Positions 22,352 to 32,100 of a stretch of 47,474 nucleotides of DNA are shown here, piece by piece (positions within the stretch are counted from its first letter, which is position 1; each line of letters opens with the position of its first letter). Made by a program: the position numbers and the translations under genes. The stretch is from Lachnospiraceae bacterium UBA7086. Lineage in GTDB: Bacteria > Bacillota > Clostridia > Lachnospirales > Lachnospiraceae. The stretch is from assembly GCA_002492525.1 (NCBI GenBank), contig DKZA01000027.1, positions 61,257 through 108,730 of the forward strand. The letters are read 5' to 3'. The notes below the pieces were generated by a model, which had not been told where the DNA came from, made no database searches, and was given only the letters and a program-made list of their open reading frames with translations.

Positions 22352-24772
22352 ATGAATACAGCATTATCATGGATTAAAGCATATGTACCGGATTTAGAGT
22401 GTACAGACCAGGAATATATGGACGCTATGACCTTGTCAGGCACTAAAGTAGAGGGATATACAAGGCTTGACAAGAATCTTGAGAAAATTGTAGTTGGACA
22501 GATTCAGAAAATAGAAAAACATCCCGATGCGGATAAACTGATTGTCTGTCAGGTTGATATCGGCGATGAAGTGATTCAGATTGTCACCGGAGCGCCCAAT
22601 GTAAAGGAAGGCGATAAGGTACCGGTGGTCTTAGATGGTGGTAAAGTAGCGGGCGGACATGACGGCGGGCCGTTGCCGGAAGAGGGTATTAAGATCAAAG
22701 CAGGAAAACTGAGGGGTGTACCTTCCAACGGTATGATGTGTTCCATTGAGGAACTGGGTTCCAGCCGGGATATGTATCCGGAGGCGCCGGAGATGGGAAT
22801 CTATATTTTTGAGGATGATGTACCCGTGGGAGCGGATGCGGTAGAATTACTGGGTCTTAGGGACACGGTATTTGAGTATGAAATCACTTCAAACCGTGTA
22901 GACTGTTACAGTGTGATCGGTATTGCAAGGGAAGCAGCGGCAACTTTCCGGAAACCGTTTATACTGCCTGAAGTTACGGTGAAAGGCAACGGCGAAAAGG
23001 TGGAAGACTATATCAGTGTGGAGGTACAGGATCCGGAGCTTTGTCCCAGATATTGTGCCAGAGTGTGTAAGAATATCAAGATTGCACCATCTCCTAAGTG
23101 GATGCAGAGACGTCTTGCGGCCAGTGGAATCCGACCGATTAATAATCTGGTAGACATCACCAATTATGTGATGGAAGAGTATGGCCAGCCCATGCATGCT
23201 TATGATTTGAGCACCATTGCAGGGCATAAGATTATCGTGCGCAGGGCAAAGGACGGGGACGTGTTCCAGACACTGGATGGCCAGGAAAGAGCTCTGGATT
23301 CGGAGGTGCTGATGATCTGCGATGCGCAGAAGGAGGTAGGGATTGCCGGCATTATGGGCGGTGAAAACTCCAAGATTACGGACGATGTGACAACGGTGCT
23401 GTTTGAGGCTGCTACTTTTAATGGCGCCAACATCCGCAAATCCGCCAAGCGCGTGGGACTGCGTACAGATGCTTCCGGCAAGTTTGAGAAAGGTCTGGAT
23501 CCCCACAATGCGGAAGCGGCAATCAACAGAGCCTGTCAGCTGATCGAGGAGTTTGGCTGCGGCGAAGTGGTGGACGGCATGGTGGACGTGCGGGGTGAAA
23601 TGAAGGAGAAAGTGGTTCTGCCTTTTGAGCCGGAACGTTACAACAGGCTTCTTGGCACCCAGGTGTCCAGAGAGGAAATGCTTGCTATTTTCAAGATGAT
23701 AGAAGTGGAGTATGATGAGGCATCCAATAACCTGACTATACCTACTTTCCGTCAGGATATCTTAAGACAGTGCGATATTGCGGAGGAAGTGGCAAGATTT
23801 TACGGTTATGATAAGATTCCCACCACTCTGCCCACCGGAGAAGCGACTACGGGCAAACTGCCTTTTAAATTAAGAATCGAGCAGAAGGCGAGGGATATCG
23901 CTGAGTACTGCGGTTTTTCCCAGGGGATGTGTTACTCTTTCGAGAGCCCCAAGGTGTTTGACAAACTGCTGCTTGCTGCGGACGATCCGGCCAGAGCGGC
24001 GATTACCATTGCCAATCCGTTAGGAGAGGACTTCTCTATTATGCGGACAATATCTTTAAACGGTATGCTCACAAGCCTTGCTACCAATTATAACAGACGA
24101 AATAAGGAAGTACGGCTCTATGAGCTGGGGAATATTTATCTGCCTAAGGCACTGCCCCTTACAGAACTGCCGGAGGAGAGAATGGCGTTTACGCTGGGCA
24201 TGTACGGCGACGGTGATTTCTTTACCATGAAGGGTGTCGTGGAAGAATTCTTTGACAGTATCGGCATGAGAAAGAAAGCTGTCTATGATCCTGACGCAGG
24301 GAGAAATTATCTGCATCCGGGCAGGCAGGCCAATATTATTTATGAGGGGACCTTAGTGGGATTTTTGGGTGAGGTACATCCGGAAGTCTGTGATAATTAT
24401 GATATGAAGACAAGGGCCTATGTGGCGGTGCTTGATATGCCGGCGATTCTTCCCTTGGCTACCTTCGACCGCAAGTACGAGGGAATCGCCAAGTATCCGG
24501 CGGTGCTTCGGGATATCAGTATGGTAGTACCCAAGGAGATCAGGGCCGGTCAGATTGAATCGGTGATTGTACAGAGAGGCGGCAAAATTTTAGAGGATTA
24601 TCAGCTCTTTGATATCTACGAAGGAGATCAGATCAAGGAAGGTTATAAGTCCATCGCTTACTCCATCACGTTCCGGGCCAAAGACAGGACGTTGGAAGAG
24701 GCGGATGTGACGGCTGCCATGAAAAAGATATTAAACGGACTGGAAAGTATGGGAATCGAACTGAGAAGCTGA
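22352..24772 (+). CDS. pheT: Phenylalanyl-tRNA synthetase beta subunit
   Basis: The 806-residue protein has the full bacterial PheT architecture. It has an N-terminal tRNA-binding OB fold (residues 40-155: V-G-Q-I-Q-K-I-E-K-H-P-D-A-D-K-L), then the B3/B4 editing module and B5 domain. A catalytic-like core and a C-terminal ferredoxin-fold anticodon-binding domain (about 710-805, F-D-R-K-Y-E-G-I-A-K-Y-P-A-V-L-R-D-I) complete it. The editing domain hydrolyses Tyr-tRNA-Phe. It starts 69 nt after pheS, in the same transcript, with AAAGG upstream. Confidence 0.97.
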   Translation: MNTALSWIKAYVPDLECTDQEYMDAMTLSGTKVEGYTRLDKNLEKIVVGQIQKIEKHPDADKLIVCQVDIGDEVIQIVTGAPNVKEGDKVPVVLDGGKVAGGHDGGPLPEEGIKIKAGKLRGVPSNGMMCSIEELGSSRDMYPEAPEMGIYIFEDDVPVGADAVELLGLRDTVFEYEITSNRVDCYSVIGIAREAAATFRKPFILPEVTVKGNGEKVEDYISVEVQDPELCPRYCARVCKNIKIAPSPKWMQRRLAASGIRPINNLVDITNYVMEEYGQPMHAYDLSTIAGHKIIVRRAKDGDVFQTLDGQERALDSEVLMICDAQKEVGIAGIMGGENSKITDDVTTVLFEAATFNGANIRKSAKRVGLRTDASGKFEKGLDPHNAEAAINRACQLIEEFGCGEVVDGMVDVRGEMKEKVVLPFEPERYNRLLGTQVSREEMLAIFKMIEVEYDEASNNLTIPTFRQDILRQCDIAEEVARFYGYDKIPTTLPTGEATTGKLPFKLRIEQKARDIAEYCGFSQGMCYSFESPKVFDKLLLAADDPARAAITIANPLGEDFSIMRTISLNGMLTSLATNYNRRNKEVRLYELGNIYLPKALPLTELPEERMAFTLGMYGDGDFFTMKGVVEEFFDSIGMRKKAVYDPDAGRNYLHPGRQANIIYEGTLVGFLGEVHPEVCDNYDMKTRAYVAVLDMPAILPLATFDRKYEGIAKYPAVLRDISMVVPKEIRAGQIESVIVQRGGKILEDYQLFDIYEGDQIKEGYKSIAYSITFRAKDRTLEEADVTAAMKKILNGLESMGIELRS

Positions 24773-24809
24773 TCTGGACAAAACAGACAGCAGAAAGATG
24801 GAGGTTATT

Positions 24810-26231
24810 ATGGAACAGAAAAACACTTGGGAAACTTATAATGCAAAACAGCTTAAGGAAGTGGACAGCTTTGCCAGAGAGTATATGGATTTTTTGGATA
24901 ACGGCAAGACTGAAAGAGAGTGCATCGACCAGATTGTCAATATGGCGGAAAGTGCAGGATATCAGGAACTGGAGGCACTTGTCAAGGCGGGGAAAAAGCT
25001 GAAAGCCGGTGACAAGGTATATGCCGTGTGGATGAATAAATCCATTGTGCTTTTCCAGATTGGTGTAAAAAAGATGGCGGAGGGCATGAACATTCTCGGT
25101 GCCCATATTGATTCGCCCCGTCTGGATGTGAAACAGAATCCGATGTATGAGGAAGGCGGTTTTGCTTATCTGGACACCCATTATTACGGAGGGGTCAAAA
25201 AGTATCAGTGGGTGACGATCCCTCTTGCCATCCACGGCGTGGTGGTTAAGAAAGACGGTGAGACTGTGGAGGTAAACGTGGGTGACAATGAGGACGATCC
25301 GGTATTCTTTATATCAGATCTGCTCATTCATCTGGCCCAGGAGCAGCTTGAGAAAAAGGCAAACAAGGTAATCGAGGGAGAGGCTTTGGATATCATTATC
25401 GGCAATAAGCCGCTTACGATCGACAAGAAGAAAAAGGCGGAGAACGCAGAGGAGAAGGCGGAGAAGGACGCCGTGAAGAAGGGCATCCTGGATATCTTAC
25501 AGAAGAGTTACGGTATTGAAGAGGAAGATTTTATCTCTGCGGAACTGGAGGTGGTGCCTGCGGGGAAAGCGAGAGAGGCTGGGTTTGACCGGAGCATGAT
25601 CTTGGCCTATGGACAGGATGACCGTGTATGCGCTTTTTCCTCCCTGAAGGCAATGCTGGAAGTGGGCAAGACAGAACGGACAGCCTGCTGTATTCTGGTG
25701 GATAAAGAAGAAATCGGAAGCGTTGGTGCTACCGGTATGCAGTCAAGGTTTTTTGAGAACGCAGTGGCGGAAGTGCTGAACCTTATGGGAGAGTATAGTG
25801 AACTGGATCTGCGCAGATGTCTTGCACGCTCCTGTATGCTTTCTTCCGATGTGAGCAGTGCCTTTGATCCGAGTTATGCTTCCAGTTTTGACAAGAAGAA
25901 TGTGGCTTATCTGGGCGGCGGTATGGTATTTAACAAGTTTACCGGTTCTCGCGGCAAGTCCGGTTCCAATGATGCCAATGCAGAGTATCTGGGGCATATC
26001 CGGGCGGTCTTTGAGAAGGAAAAGGTGAATTTCCAGACGGCGGAACTTGGCAAAGTGGATCTGGGCGGCGGAGGAACCATTGCCTATATCCTGGCACTTT
26101 ATGGCATGAATGTGATCGACAGCGGCGTGGCAGTACTGAATATGCATGCACCCTGGGAGGCTACCAGCAAGGCGGATGTGTATGAGACCAAGCGCGGGTA
26201 TGTGGCATTTCTTCAGAACGTAGATCTGTGA
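24810..26231 (+). CDS. M18 family aminopeptidase
   Basis: The 473-residue cytosolic metallopeptidase carries M18 signatures. H-I-D-S-P-R-L-D-V-K near residue 98 gives the first zinc ligand, V-D-K-E-E-I-G-S-V-G-A near 296 holds the general base and a second ligand, and D-V-S-S-A-F-D-P-S near 348. Near the end it has A-P-W-E-A-T-S-K-A-D. Typical M18 enzymes release N-terminal acidic or neutral residues from peptides as dodecamers. ATG 24810 follows GGAGG; an in-frame ATG at 24798 overlaps that site and is less likely. It lies 37 nt after pheT. Confidence 0.93.
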   Translation: MEQKNTWETYNAKQLKEVDSFAREYMDFLDNGKTERECIDQIVNMAESAGYQELEALVKAGKKLKAGDKVYAVWMNKSIVLFQIGVKKMAEGMNILGAHIDSPRLDVKQNPMYEEGGFAYLDTHYYGGVKKYQWVTIPLAIHGVVVKKDGETVEVNVGDNEDDPVFFISDLLIHLAQEQLEKKANKVIEGEALDIIIGNKPLTIDKKKKAENAEEKAEKDAVKKGILDILQKSYGIEEEDFISAELEVVPAGKAREAGFDRSMILAYGQDDRVCAFSSLKAMLEVGKTERTACCILVDKEEIGSVGATGMQSRFFENAVAEVLNLMGEYSELDLRRCLARSCMLSSDVSSAFDPSYASSFDKKNVAYLGGGMVFNKFTGSRGKSGSNDANAEYLGHIRAVFEKEKVNFQTAELGKVDLGGGGTIAYILALYGMNVIDSGVAVLNMHAPWEATSKADVYETKRGYVAFLQNVDL

Positions 26232-26276
26232 GTTGCCAGAAAGTAATGATATCATCAGAATGTATCATATTTCGGA

Positions 26277-27341
26277 ATGAGTGTAAACATGACAGAGTTA
26301 AAAAAATCTGATTTTTATTTTGAACTGCCGGAAGAATTGATTGCTCAGGATCCGCTTGCGGATCGTTCGGCGTCCAGGCTTCTTGTGCTGGATAAGACAA
26401 CGGGGCAGACAGAACACCGTGTATTTAGAGAAATTATAGATTATTTAAGGCCAGGCGATTGTCTGGTCTTAAATAACACAAAGGTACTGCCGGCCAGACT
26501 CATGGGAGTCAAGGAGGATACCGGTGCCGTTATTGAGGTGCTGCTTCTCAAAAGAAAAGAAAACGATGTGTGGGAGACACTGGTGAAACCCGGGAAGAAG
26601 GCGAGGCCAGGTACCAGACTTCTGTTCGGAGATGGGTGTCTGCGGGCGGAAGTTTTGGAAGTGGTGGAAGAAGGTAACCGGCTCATTCAATTTACCTACG
26701 AAGGAATTTTTGAGGAGATTCTGGACCGCCTGGGTGAGATGCCCCTGCCGCCCTATATTACCCATAAACTGGAGGATAAGAACCGTTATCAGACTGTGTA
26801 TGCGAAATACGAGGGTTCGGCGGCTGCGCCTACGGCGGGATTACACTTTACGGATCAGCTGCTTTCCCAGATTGCGGACAAAGGCGTGGAGATTGCTTAT
26901 GTGACACTCCATGTGGGACTTGGCACTTTCCGCCCGGTAAAAGTAGAGAACCTTTTGGAACATCATATGCACTCTGAATATTATGAAGTGACCAAAGAGG
27001 CGGCGGATAAGATTAATGGGGTGAAGGCGTCCGGCGGACGAATCATCTGCGTGGGTACCACCAGCTGCAGGACAGTGGAAAGTGCGGCCGATGATAGCGG
27101 CATGGTGCGGCCGGGATGTGGTAACACGGAGATATTTATTTATCCGGGATATCAATTTAAAGTATTGGACTGTCTGATCACCAACTTTCATCTGCCAGAG
27201 TCTACGCTGGTGATGCTGGTCAGCGCCCTGGCGGGCAGGGAGAATGTGCTTGCCGCCTATCAGGAGGCTATCAGCAAGCGATATCGTTTTTTTAGTTTTG
27301 GGGATGCTATGTTTATAGCAGACAACCATGTTGAGTCATAA
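26277..27341 (+). CDS. queA: tRNA preQ1(34) S-adenosylmethionine ribosyltransferase-isomerase
   Basis: The 354-residue protein of normal QueA length transfers and isomerises the ribosyl group of S-adenosylmethionine onto preQ1 at the tRNA wobble base, giving epoxyqueuosine. Characteristic segments are F-Y-F-E-L-P-E-E-L-I-A-Q, N-N-T-K-V-L-P-A-R-L, A-P-T-A-G-L-H-F-T and T-S-C-R-T-V-E-S. The late I-T-N-F-H-L-P-E-S-T-L motif is present. Starts at 26277 or 26289 are both possible; neither has a strong ribosome binding site. No other queuosine gene is in the window. The gene leads into the two-component system after 17 nt. Confidence 0.97.
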   Translation: MSVNMTELKKSDFYFELPEELIAQDPLADRSASRLLVLDKTTGQTEHRVFREIIDYLRPGDCLVLNNTKVLPARLMGVKEDTGAVIEVLLLKRKENDVWETLVKPGKKARPGTRLLFGDGCLRAEVLEVVEEGNRLIQFTYEGIFEEILDRLGEMPLPPYITHKLEDKNRYQTVYAKYEGSAAAPTAGLHFTDQLLSQIADKGVEIAYVTLHVGLGTFRPVKVENLLEHHMHSEYYEVTKEAADKINGVKASGGRIICVGTTSCRTVESAADDSGMVRPGCGNTEIFIYPGYQFKVLDCLITNFHLPESTLVMLVSALAGRENVLAAYQEAISKRYRFFSFGDAMFIADNHVES

Positions 27342-27358
27342 AAGGATGTGAAAGTATC

Positions 27359-28045
27359 ATGGAGATTTTCTATGTGGAAGACGATGAGGATATCGCTCGT
27401 TCTACGAAGATATATCTTGAGAATCAGGGCTGTCAGGTATCGATTTTTACAACAATACGCGAGGCAAAGACAGCCTTGCTTGCATGCTGTCCTTCTCTGG
27501 TACTGATTGACTGGAATATGCCGGACGGACACGGTAGTACCTTGTGCCGGTGGATTCGGGAGAACAGAAAGAAGCTGCCGGTGATTTTTTTGACCGTGCG
27601 CGGAGATTCCAGGGATATTGTGGATGGGTTTTCCTGCGGCGCGGATGACTATGTGGTAAAACCCTTTGCATTTGAGATTCTGTTTTCCCGGATTCAGGCT
27701 GTGGTCAGAAGGACGGGAGATACTTCGGTAAGATATCTGTCCTGTGACGGCATCCTGTTAGACAGGGAAAGCATGCATGTCACGTATGGGGAGGAAGAGG
27801 TACTGTTAAGTCCGTCGGAGTACCGCCTGCTTTTACTGCTTTTAGAAAATAAAGGCAGGACGTTGAAACGGGAACAGATTTTAGAGTCTTTGTGGGATGC
27901 GGACGGCAATTTTGTCAACGACAATACGCTCACAGTGACTTTAAAGCGTTTGCGGGAGAAGCTGCATCAGCCTGCCTGTATCAAAACGGTCAGAAGTATT
28001 GGTTATCGGATGGAGGAGACGGTATGCAGGATAGAAAACAGATAG
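27359..28045 (+). CDS. OmpR-family response regulator (BceR-like)
   Basis: The 228-residue protein has a receiver domain (residues 1-115) with acidic pocket D8-D9, phospho-acceptor D51 in L-I-D-W-N-M-P, the F-L-T-V-R switch Thr and V-V-K-P-F Lys. A winged-helix DNA-binding domain (about 130-225) follows, with L-S-P-S-E-Y-R-L-L-L-L-L-L-E-N and the late R-S-I-G-Y-R-M. AAGGATGTG precedes ATG 27359. It overlaps the kinase gene by 22 nt. By layout it controls the ABC transporter two genes down. Confidence 0.93.
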   Translation: MEIFYVEDDEDIARSTKIYLENQGCQVSIFTTIREAKTALLACCPSLVLIDWNMPDGHGSTLCRWIRENRKKLPVIFLTVRGDSRDIVDGFSCGADDYVVKPFAFEILFSRIQAVVRRTGDTSVRYLSCDGILLDRESMHVTYGEEEVLLSPSEYRLLLLLLENKGRTLKREQILESLWDADGNFVNDNTLTVTLKRLREKLHQPACIKTVRSIGYRMEETVCRIENR

Positions 28046-29028
28046 GAATTTTATTAGGAGCTGTATTGTCCGTCAGTTTGCTGACGGCTTTTTTTACGGC
28101 ATTGTTTATGGCATTGTCATGGAAGGCTGTATCCGGGAGAATGTTACTTTGTATGGCGGCCGGATTTGGCGCGGCAGGCACCTGGTTTGTGGGTACGTTT
28201 GTGGGGATGAAGCATTTATCCGATCGAAGGATACGGAAGCTGACGGACTATCTGGAACAGATCAATCTGGGAAAAGCCGGCGTACTCATGCCTTCTGGAG
28301 AAGATGAACTGTCGAAACTCCAGGATGAGATCTATAAGACGGTGACCATGCTGTATCAGACCAGGGATGAGGCGCTCGTGACAAAGCAACATTATGCGGA
28401 GAATCTTTTTAACATCGCCCATCAGATTAAGACGCCCATCACGGCTATTTCCCTGGCAGTACAAAGGCAACAGGATCAGGAACAGGCCGGCCAGATTGAT
28501 CGGCAGCTTTCGCGGCTGACCCATTTGGAAGAGGCGCTGCTTTTGCTGTCCAGGATGGATGCGGGAACCCTTACCTTCAAGAGAGAAAAGGTGGATGTAT
28601 TTACACTTTTAATGATGGCGGCGGATAATTTACAGGATCTTTTCACAAAGGCACAGGTGGAGATGATCATACCGGAGTCAGGGGAGATGACTATCTGCGT
28701 GGACTTTGACTGGACCATGGAAGCAGTAATGAACCTCCTTAAGAACTGCATGGAACATACGCCGCAGGGCGGTGGAGTGTACTGCCAGTATGAACAGAAT
28801 CCAATCTATACGCAAATCCTGATATGGGATACCGGGGAAGGGTTTGCCAGAGAGGATCTTTCCCATCTGTTTGAACGGTTTTACCGGGGACAAAATGCGG
28901 CTGCGGGCGGCATAGGAATCGGGCTTGCCCTGGCAAAAGAAATTATTGAGAATCAAAACGGCACCATCCGGGCCGAAAACCGGATAGAGGGCGGGGCCTG
29001 TTTCACCATCCGTTTCTACTGTCACTGA
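28024..29028 (+). CDS. Intramembrane-sensing histidine kinase (BceS-like)
   Basis: The 334-residue kinase starts at ATG 28024 behind GGAGGAG. It has two spans (about residues 7-29 and 40-62) separated by only about 10 residues, the hallmark of kinases without an external sensor domain. The HisKA motif N-I-A-H-Q-I-K-T-P-I-T has phosphorylated H133. The ATP-binding part has N-L-L-K-N-C-M-E-H, D-T-G-E-G-F and G-I-G-I-G-L-A-L-A-K boxes. Kinases of this shape beside FtsX-type ABC transporters usually sense transporter activity against antimicrobial peptides. Confidence 0.93.
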   Translation: MQDRKQIGILLGAVLSVSLLTAFFTALFMALSWKAVSGRMLLCMAAGFGAAGTWFVGTFVGMKHLSDRRIRKLTDYLEQINLGKAGVLMPSGEDELSKLQDEIYKTVTMLYQTRDEALVTKQHYAENLFNIAHQIKTPITAISLAVQRQQDQEQAGQIDRQLSRLTHLEEALLLLSRMDAGTLTFKREKVDVFTLLMMAADNLQDLFTKAQVEMIIPESGEMTICVDFDWTMEAVMNLLKNCMEHTPQGGGVYCQYEQNPIYTQILIWDTGEGFAREDLSHLFERFYRGQNAAAGGIGIGLALAKEIIENQNGTIRAENRIEGGACFTIRFYCH

Positions 29029-29052
29029 GTTGTCACTTTGCATTGCTATACT
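29020..29052 (+). promoter_or_regulatory. Direct-repeat promoter of the ABC transporter genes
   Basis: TGTCACT occurs at 29020-29026 and again at 29031-29037, a period of 11 bp. A TATACT -10 (29047-29052) follows at 9 nt, with no good -35 at 17 nt. Two half-sites one helical turn apart over the -35 is the standard geometry for OmpR-family response regulators. The first repeat overlaps the kinase stop codon. Predicted start is near 29059. Confidence 0.5.
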
Positions 29053-29142
29053 GAAAGCAGCAGGAAGACAGAAGCGTTGGTGTCCATTGGGATACCGGAT
29101 AGCGTTAAAATGTCCCGGGGCGGAAAGGGAAAAGGTGACAAG

Positions 29143-29823
29143 ATGGAAATATTAAGATGTGAAGGGGTACGCAAAGTATATGGCAGCGGAGAAAATCAGG
29201 TGACGGCATTGAACGGCATCGATTTGTCTGTGGAGGCAGGGGAATTTGTATCCATTGTGGGGGCATCCGGATCCGGAAAGTCAACGCTGTTACACATTCT
29301 CGGCAGTGTGGATCAGCCTTCGGAGGGAAAAGTTCTGATAGAAGGCATGGATATTGCATCTCTTACGCAAAAACAGGCAGCCATTTTTCGGAGGAGAAAG
29401 GTTGGTATTATTTATCAGTTTTACAATCTGATTCCCACCCTTACGGTTGAGAAGAATATTCAGATGCCTCTTCTTTTGGATAAAAAGAAAGTGAATGAGG
29501 AATACTTTGGGCAAATTGTAACTTCTTTGGGCATTGCCGATAAGTTAAAGGCACTTCCCAGTCAGTTGTCAGGCGGCCAGCAGCAGCGGGTGGCCATTGC
29601 CAGGGCATTGATTTACCGTCCGGCCCTTCTTTTGGCGGATGAACCCACAGGCAATCTGGATCAGCGCAATTCCAAAGAGATTATGGATATGCTTAAGCTT
29701 TCCAACCGTAGTCTGAAACAGACAATCCTGCTGATCACCCACGATGAGAAGGCAGCCCTTATGGCGGACCGTATTGTGACTATAGAGGACGGCCGTATCG
29801 TCAGCGATGCCAAAAGGAGGTGA
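29143..29823 (+). CDS. ABC transporter ATP-binding protein (MacB/LolD/BceA type)
   Basis: The 226-residue ATPase has Walker A G-A-S-G-S-G-K-S-T near residue 42, Q-loop Y-Q-F-Y-N-L-I-P, signature L-S-G-G-Q-Q-Q-R-V-A-I-A-R and Walker B L-L-L-A-D-E-P-T-G-N-L-D. A switch His (T-H-D-E) follows. This is the type that partners FtsX-like permeases. I start at ATG 29143 (AAAGGTGA upstream), since residues from the longer TTG-type start are not family-like. The stop lies 5 nt before the permease start. Together with the preceding kinase and regulator it forms a sensing and detoxification module. Confidence 0.95.
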   Translation: MEILRCEGVRKVYGSGENQVTALNGIDLSVEAGEFVSIVGASGSGKSTLLHILGSVDQPSEGKVLIEGMDIASLTQKQAAIFRRRKVGIIYQFYNLIPTLTVEKNIQMPLLLDKKKVNEEYFGQIVTSLGIADKLKALPSQLSGGQQQRVAIARALIYRPALLLADEPTGNLDQRNSKEIMDMLKLSNRSLKQTILLITHDEKAALMADRIVTIEDGRIVSDAKRR

Positions 29824-29828
29824 GAGGG

Positions 29829-32069
29829 ATGTGGAAAGCATATGCAAAGGAATATATCAGGCAGAATCGGGCAATCTGTTCCTCTGTCATGGCGGCTGCC
29901 TTGATTGCCGCGCTGTTTTTATCTTTTTTATGCGGTCTTTTTTATAATTTCTGGCGGGATGATATTGCCGGTGTGGTGGAAGAGGAGGGTTCCTGGCACG
30001 GGAGACTGACCGGGATGTTCGGGGAAGAGGATCTTTCCCGGATCGGTACATTTGACCATGTGCAACGGGTATCTGTGAATGAGGAACTGTCAGAAGAGGA
30101 GGAGATGGTTGTAGATATCGTCTTTGATCCTGTGTGGGCAGTCAGGAAAGATATGCCGTCCATTGCGGCGGCACTGGGGCTTGAAGAAGATGCTGTTTCC
30201 TATCATTTTCAACTGCTGTCGCTGTATTTTGTGCGGATTCCGGGGGACGAATATCCCAGACTTGTGATGCCTTTTTATCTGGCAATTATTGTGGCTGTCG
30301 CTATCTCTATGGTGCTGGTCATTTACAATGCTTTTGCATTTACCATGAATACAAGGGTGCATCAGTTCGGAATCTTTGCCAGTGTGGGAGCTACGCCGGC
30401 GCAGATCCGGGTCTGTCTTTTGCAGGAAGCTTTCCGGATGACGATGATACCTTTGCTTAGCGGTATATTATTGGGTGTGATTCTTTGCCGGTGTGTCTTT
30501 GGGGCCATCATAAGGATGACGGAACAGATCGTGGGAGGACGAAGCGCGGTGTTCGCATATCCGCCTGCCCTATTGGCCATCACCTTTGTAATAGCAGCGG
30601 CAGCCGTGTTTGCGGCGGACTGGATGCCGGCGAGAAAAATGAGCCGGATGACGCCTTTGGAGGCAATTTGTGGAAACGGAGAAATGCAGCTGACGAAAAG
30701 GAAACATTCTCCAATCCTGTCGTTTTTGTTCGGTATAGAAGGGGAACTGGCAGGAAATTTCCTGAAGGCGCAGAAAAAAGCGTTTCGGACTACAAACTTG
30801 TCACTTAGTCTGTCTTTTATGGGATTTATGTTGGTGCAGTGTTTCTTTACCCTGTCGGATATCAGTACGGAAGAGACTTATTTTGCCAGATACCAGGATG
30901 TATGGGATATCATGGTGACTGTGCCGGATACCGGGATAGGAGAGATACAGACAAAGGATGTGCAGGCACTGCGGGCCTTGTCCGGGATAAAAGATGTGGC
31001 TGTGTATCAGAAAGCAGAGGCAGTCTGTCAGGTGCCGGAGACATGGCTGAGCAAAGAAGTGACGGCGCTTGGAGGGCTGGAGGTTCTGACAGACGGCCAG
31101 GTGTTGCCAACAGAGGGAGTTTTGACGGTCAAAGCGCCTGTTGTGGTGTTGGATGATGAAAGTTTCAGGCAGTACTGCGGACAGATTGGCAGAGAGGAAG
31201 CAGCCGTTTATGCAGAGGCGAAAGGAGCAGGAGAGACTGTAAAAGGTGTTGTTGTGATCAATTGTGTGTGGGACAGCCTGCACAGTCATTTTCGGAACCG
31301 GTCATATGTTCCTTTTGTACAGGAAAATCAGGATACCGTTATTCTGTGTGAAGCAGGACAGGGCGGAAACATGGCGGAGATTCCCATATCGGCTTACGGG
31401 GAGGAGGCGCCGCTTCTGCGGGAGGAATATGAAGATTATGCTCTGGTACAGATCATGCCGCAGTCTTTTTGGGGGCAGATCAAAGAACAGATCGGCGGGG
31501 CAGAGCGGGATACTTATATCCGGATTCTGGCAGAAGACAGAACATCGCCTGCACGGCTGACGCAGCTTGAAAAGGATGTAAGACAGATGCTTGGAGCATC
31601 TTACAGTATAGAGAGCGAGAACCGATTGGCGCAAAAGACCAGAAACGATGAGATGATAGCCGGCTATAAGTTCGTGCTGGGCGGGTTCTGCGTTCTGTTA
31701 GCAATCATCGGCATTGCCAATGTGTTCTCCAACACCCTGGGGTTTTTGCGTTTGAGAAAGAGAGAAGTGGTCCGTTATCTGTCAGTGGGCGTTACGCCTT
31801 GCGGCGTGGGCAAAATATTTGCGCTGGAGGCTTTGGTGACCGCCGGGCGGCCGGTGCTGATTACGCTGCCGTTGGTTACTGTTTTGCTGGGAATGATGAT
31901 CAAGGCCAGTTATCTGAATCCTATGGTGTTTATCAAAAGAGCGCCGATTGGTCAGATTCTGCTGTTTGTTGTGCTGATTTTTGGTTTTGTGGCGCTTGCC
32001 TATTATCTTGGCGGAAAGAAGGTGCTTCGTAACAATATTTCCGAGGTGCTGCGGGATGATGTAGTATAA
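29829..32069 (+). CDS. FtsX-like ABC transporter permease
   Basis: The 746-residue protein starts at ATG 29829 after AAAGGAGG. One span lies near residues 17-42, then a first external segment, a three-span FtsX domain (about 150-280), a span near 325, and a large external domain of about 270 residues (about 345-610). A second FtsX block (about 625-740) ends it, with R-K-R-E-V-V-R-Y-L-S-V-G near the membrane face. The duplicated FtsX layout fits mechanotransmission-type exporters or target-protection transporters rather than importers. No lantibiotic genes are nearby. Confidence 0.9.
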   Translation: MWKAYAKEYIRQNRAICSSVMAAALIAALFLSFLCGLFYNFWRDDIAGVVEEEGSWHGRLTGMFGEEDLSRIGTFDHVQRVSVNEELSEEEEMVVDIVFDPVWAVRKDMPSIAAALGLEEDAVSYHFQLLSLYFVRIPGDEYPRLVMPFYLAIIVAVAISMVLVIYNAFAFTMNTRVHQFGIFASVGATPAQIRVCLLQEAFRMTMIPLLSGILLGVILCRCVFGAIIRMTEQIVGGRSAVFAYPPALLAITFVIAAAAVFAADWMPARKMSRMTPLEAICGNGEMQLTKRKHSPILSFLFGIEGELAGNFLKAQKKAFRTTNLSLSLSFMGFMLVQCFFTLSDISTEETYFARYQDVWDIMVTVPDTGIGEIQTKDVQALRALSGIKDVAVYQKAEAVCQVPETWLSKEVTALGGLEVLTDGQVLPTEGVLTVKAPVVVLDDESFRQYCGQIGREEAAVYAEAKGAGETVKGVVVINCVWDSLHSHFRNRSYVPFVQENQDTVILCEAGQGGNMAEIPISAYGEEAPLLREEYEDYALVQIMPQSFWGQIKEQIGGAERDTYIRILAEDRTSPARLTQLEKDVRQMLGASYSIESENRLAQKTRNDEMIAGYKFVLGGFCVLLAIIGIANVFSNTLGFLRLRKREVVRYLSVGVTPCGVGKIFALEALVTAGRPVLITLPLVTVLLGMMIKASYLNPMVFIKRAPIGQILLFVVLIFGFVALAYYLGGKKVLRNNISEVLRDDVV

Positions 32070-32100
32070 TATAGTATTCTTTCTCGGCGAAAAAAAGGTG

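Noticed and set aside
27892..28023. Extension of the histidine kinase back to 27892
   Set aside because: This part overlaps the response regulator DNA-binding domain; ATG 28024 has a proper ribosome binding site and gives the usual two-span start.
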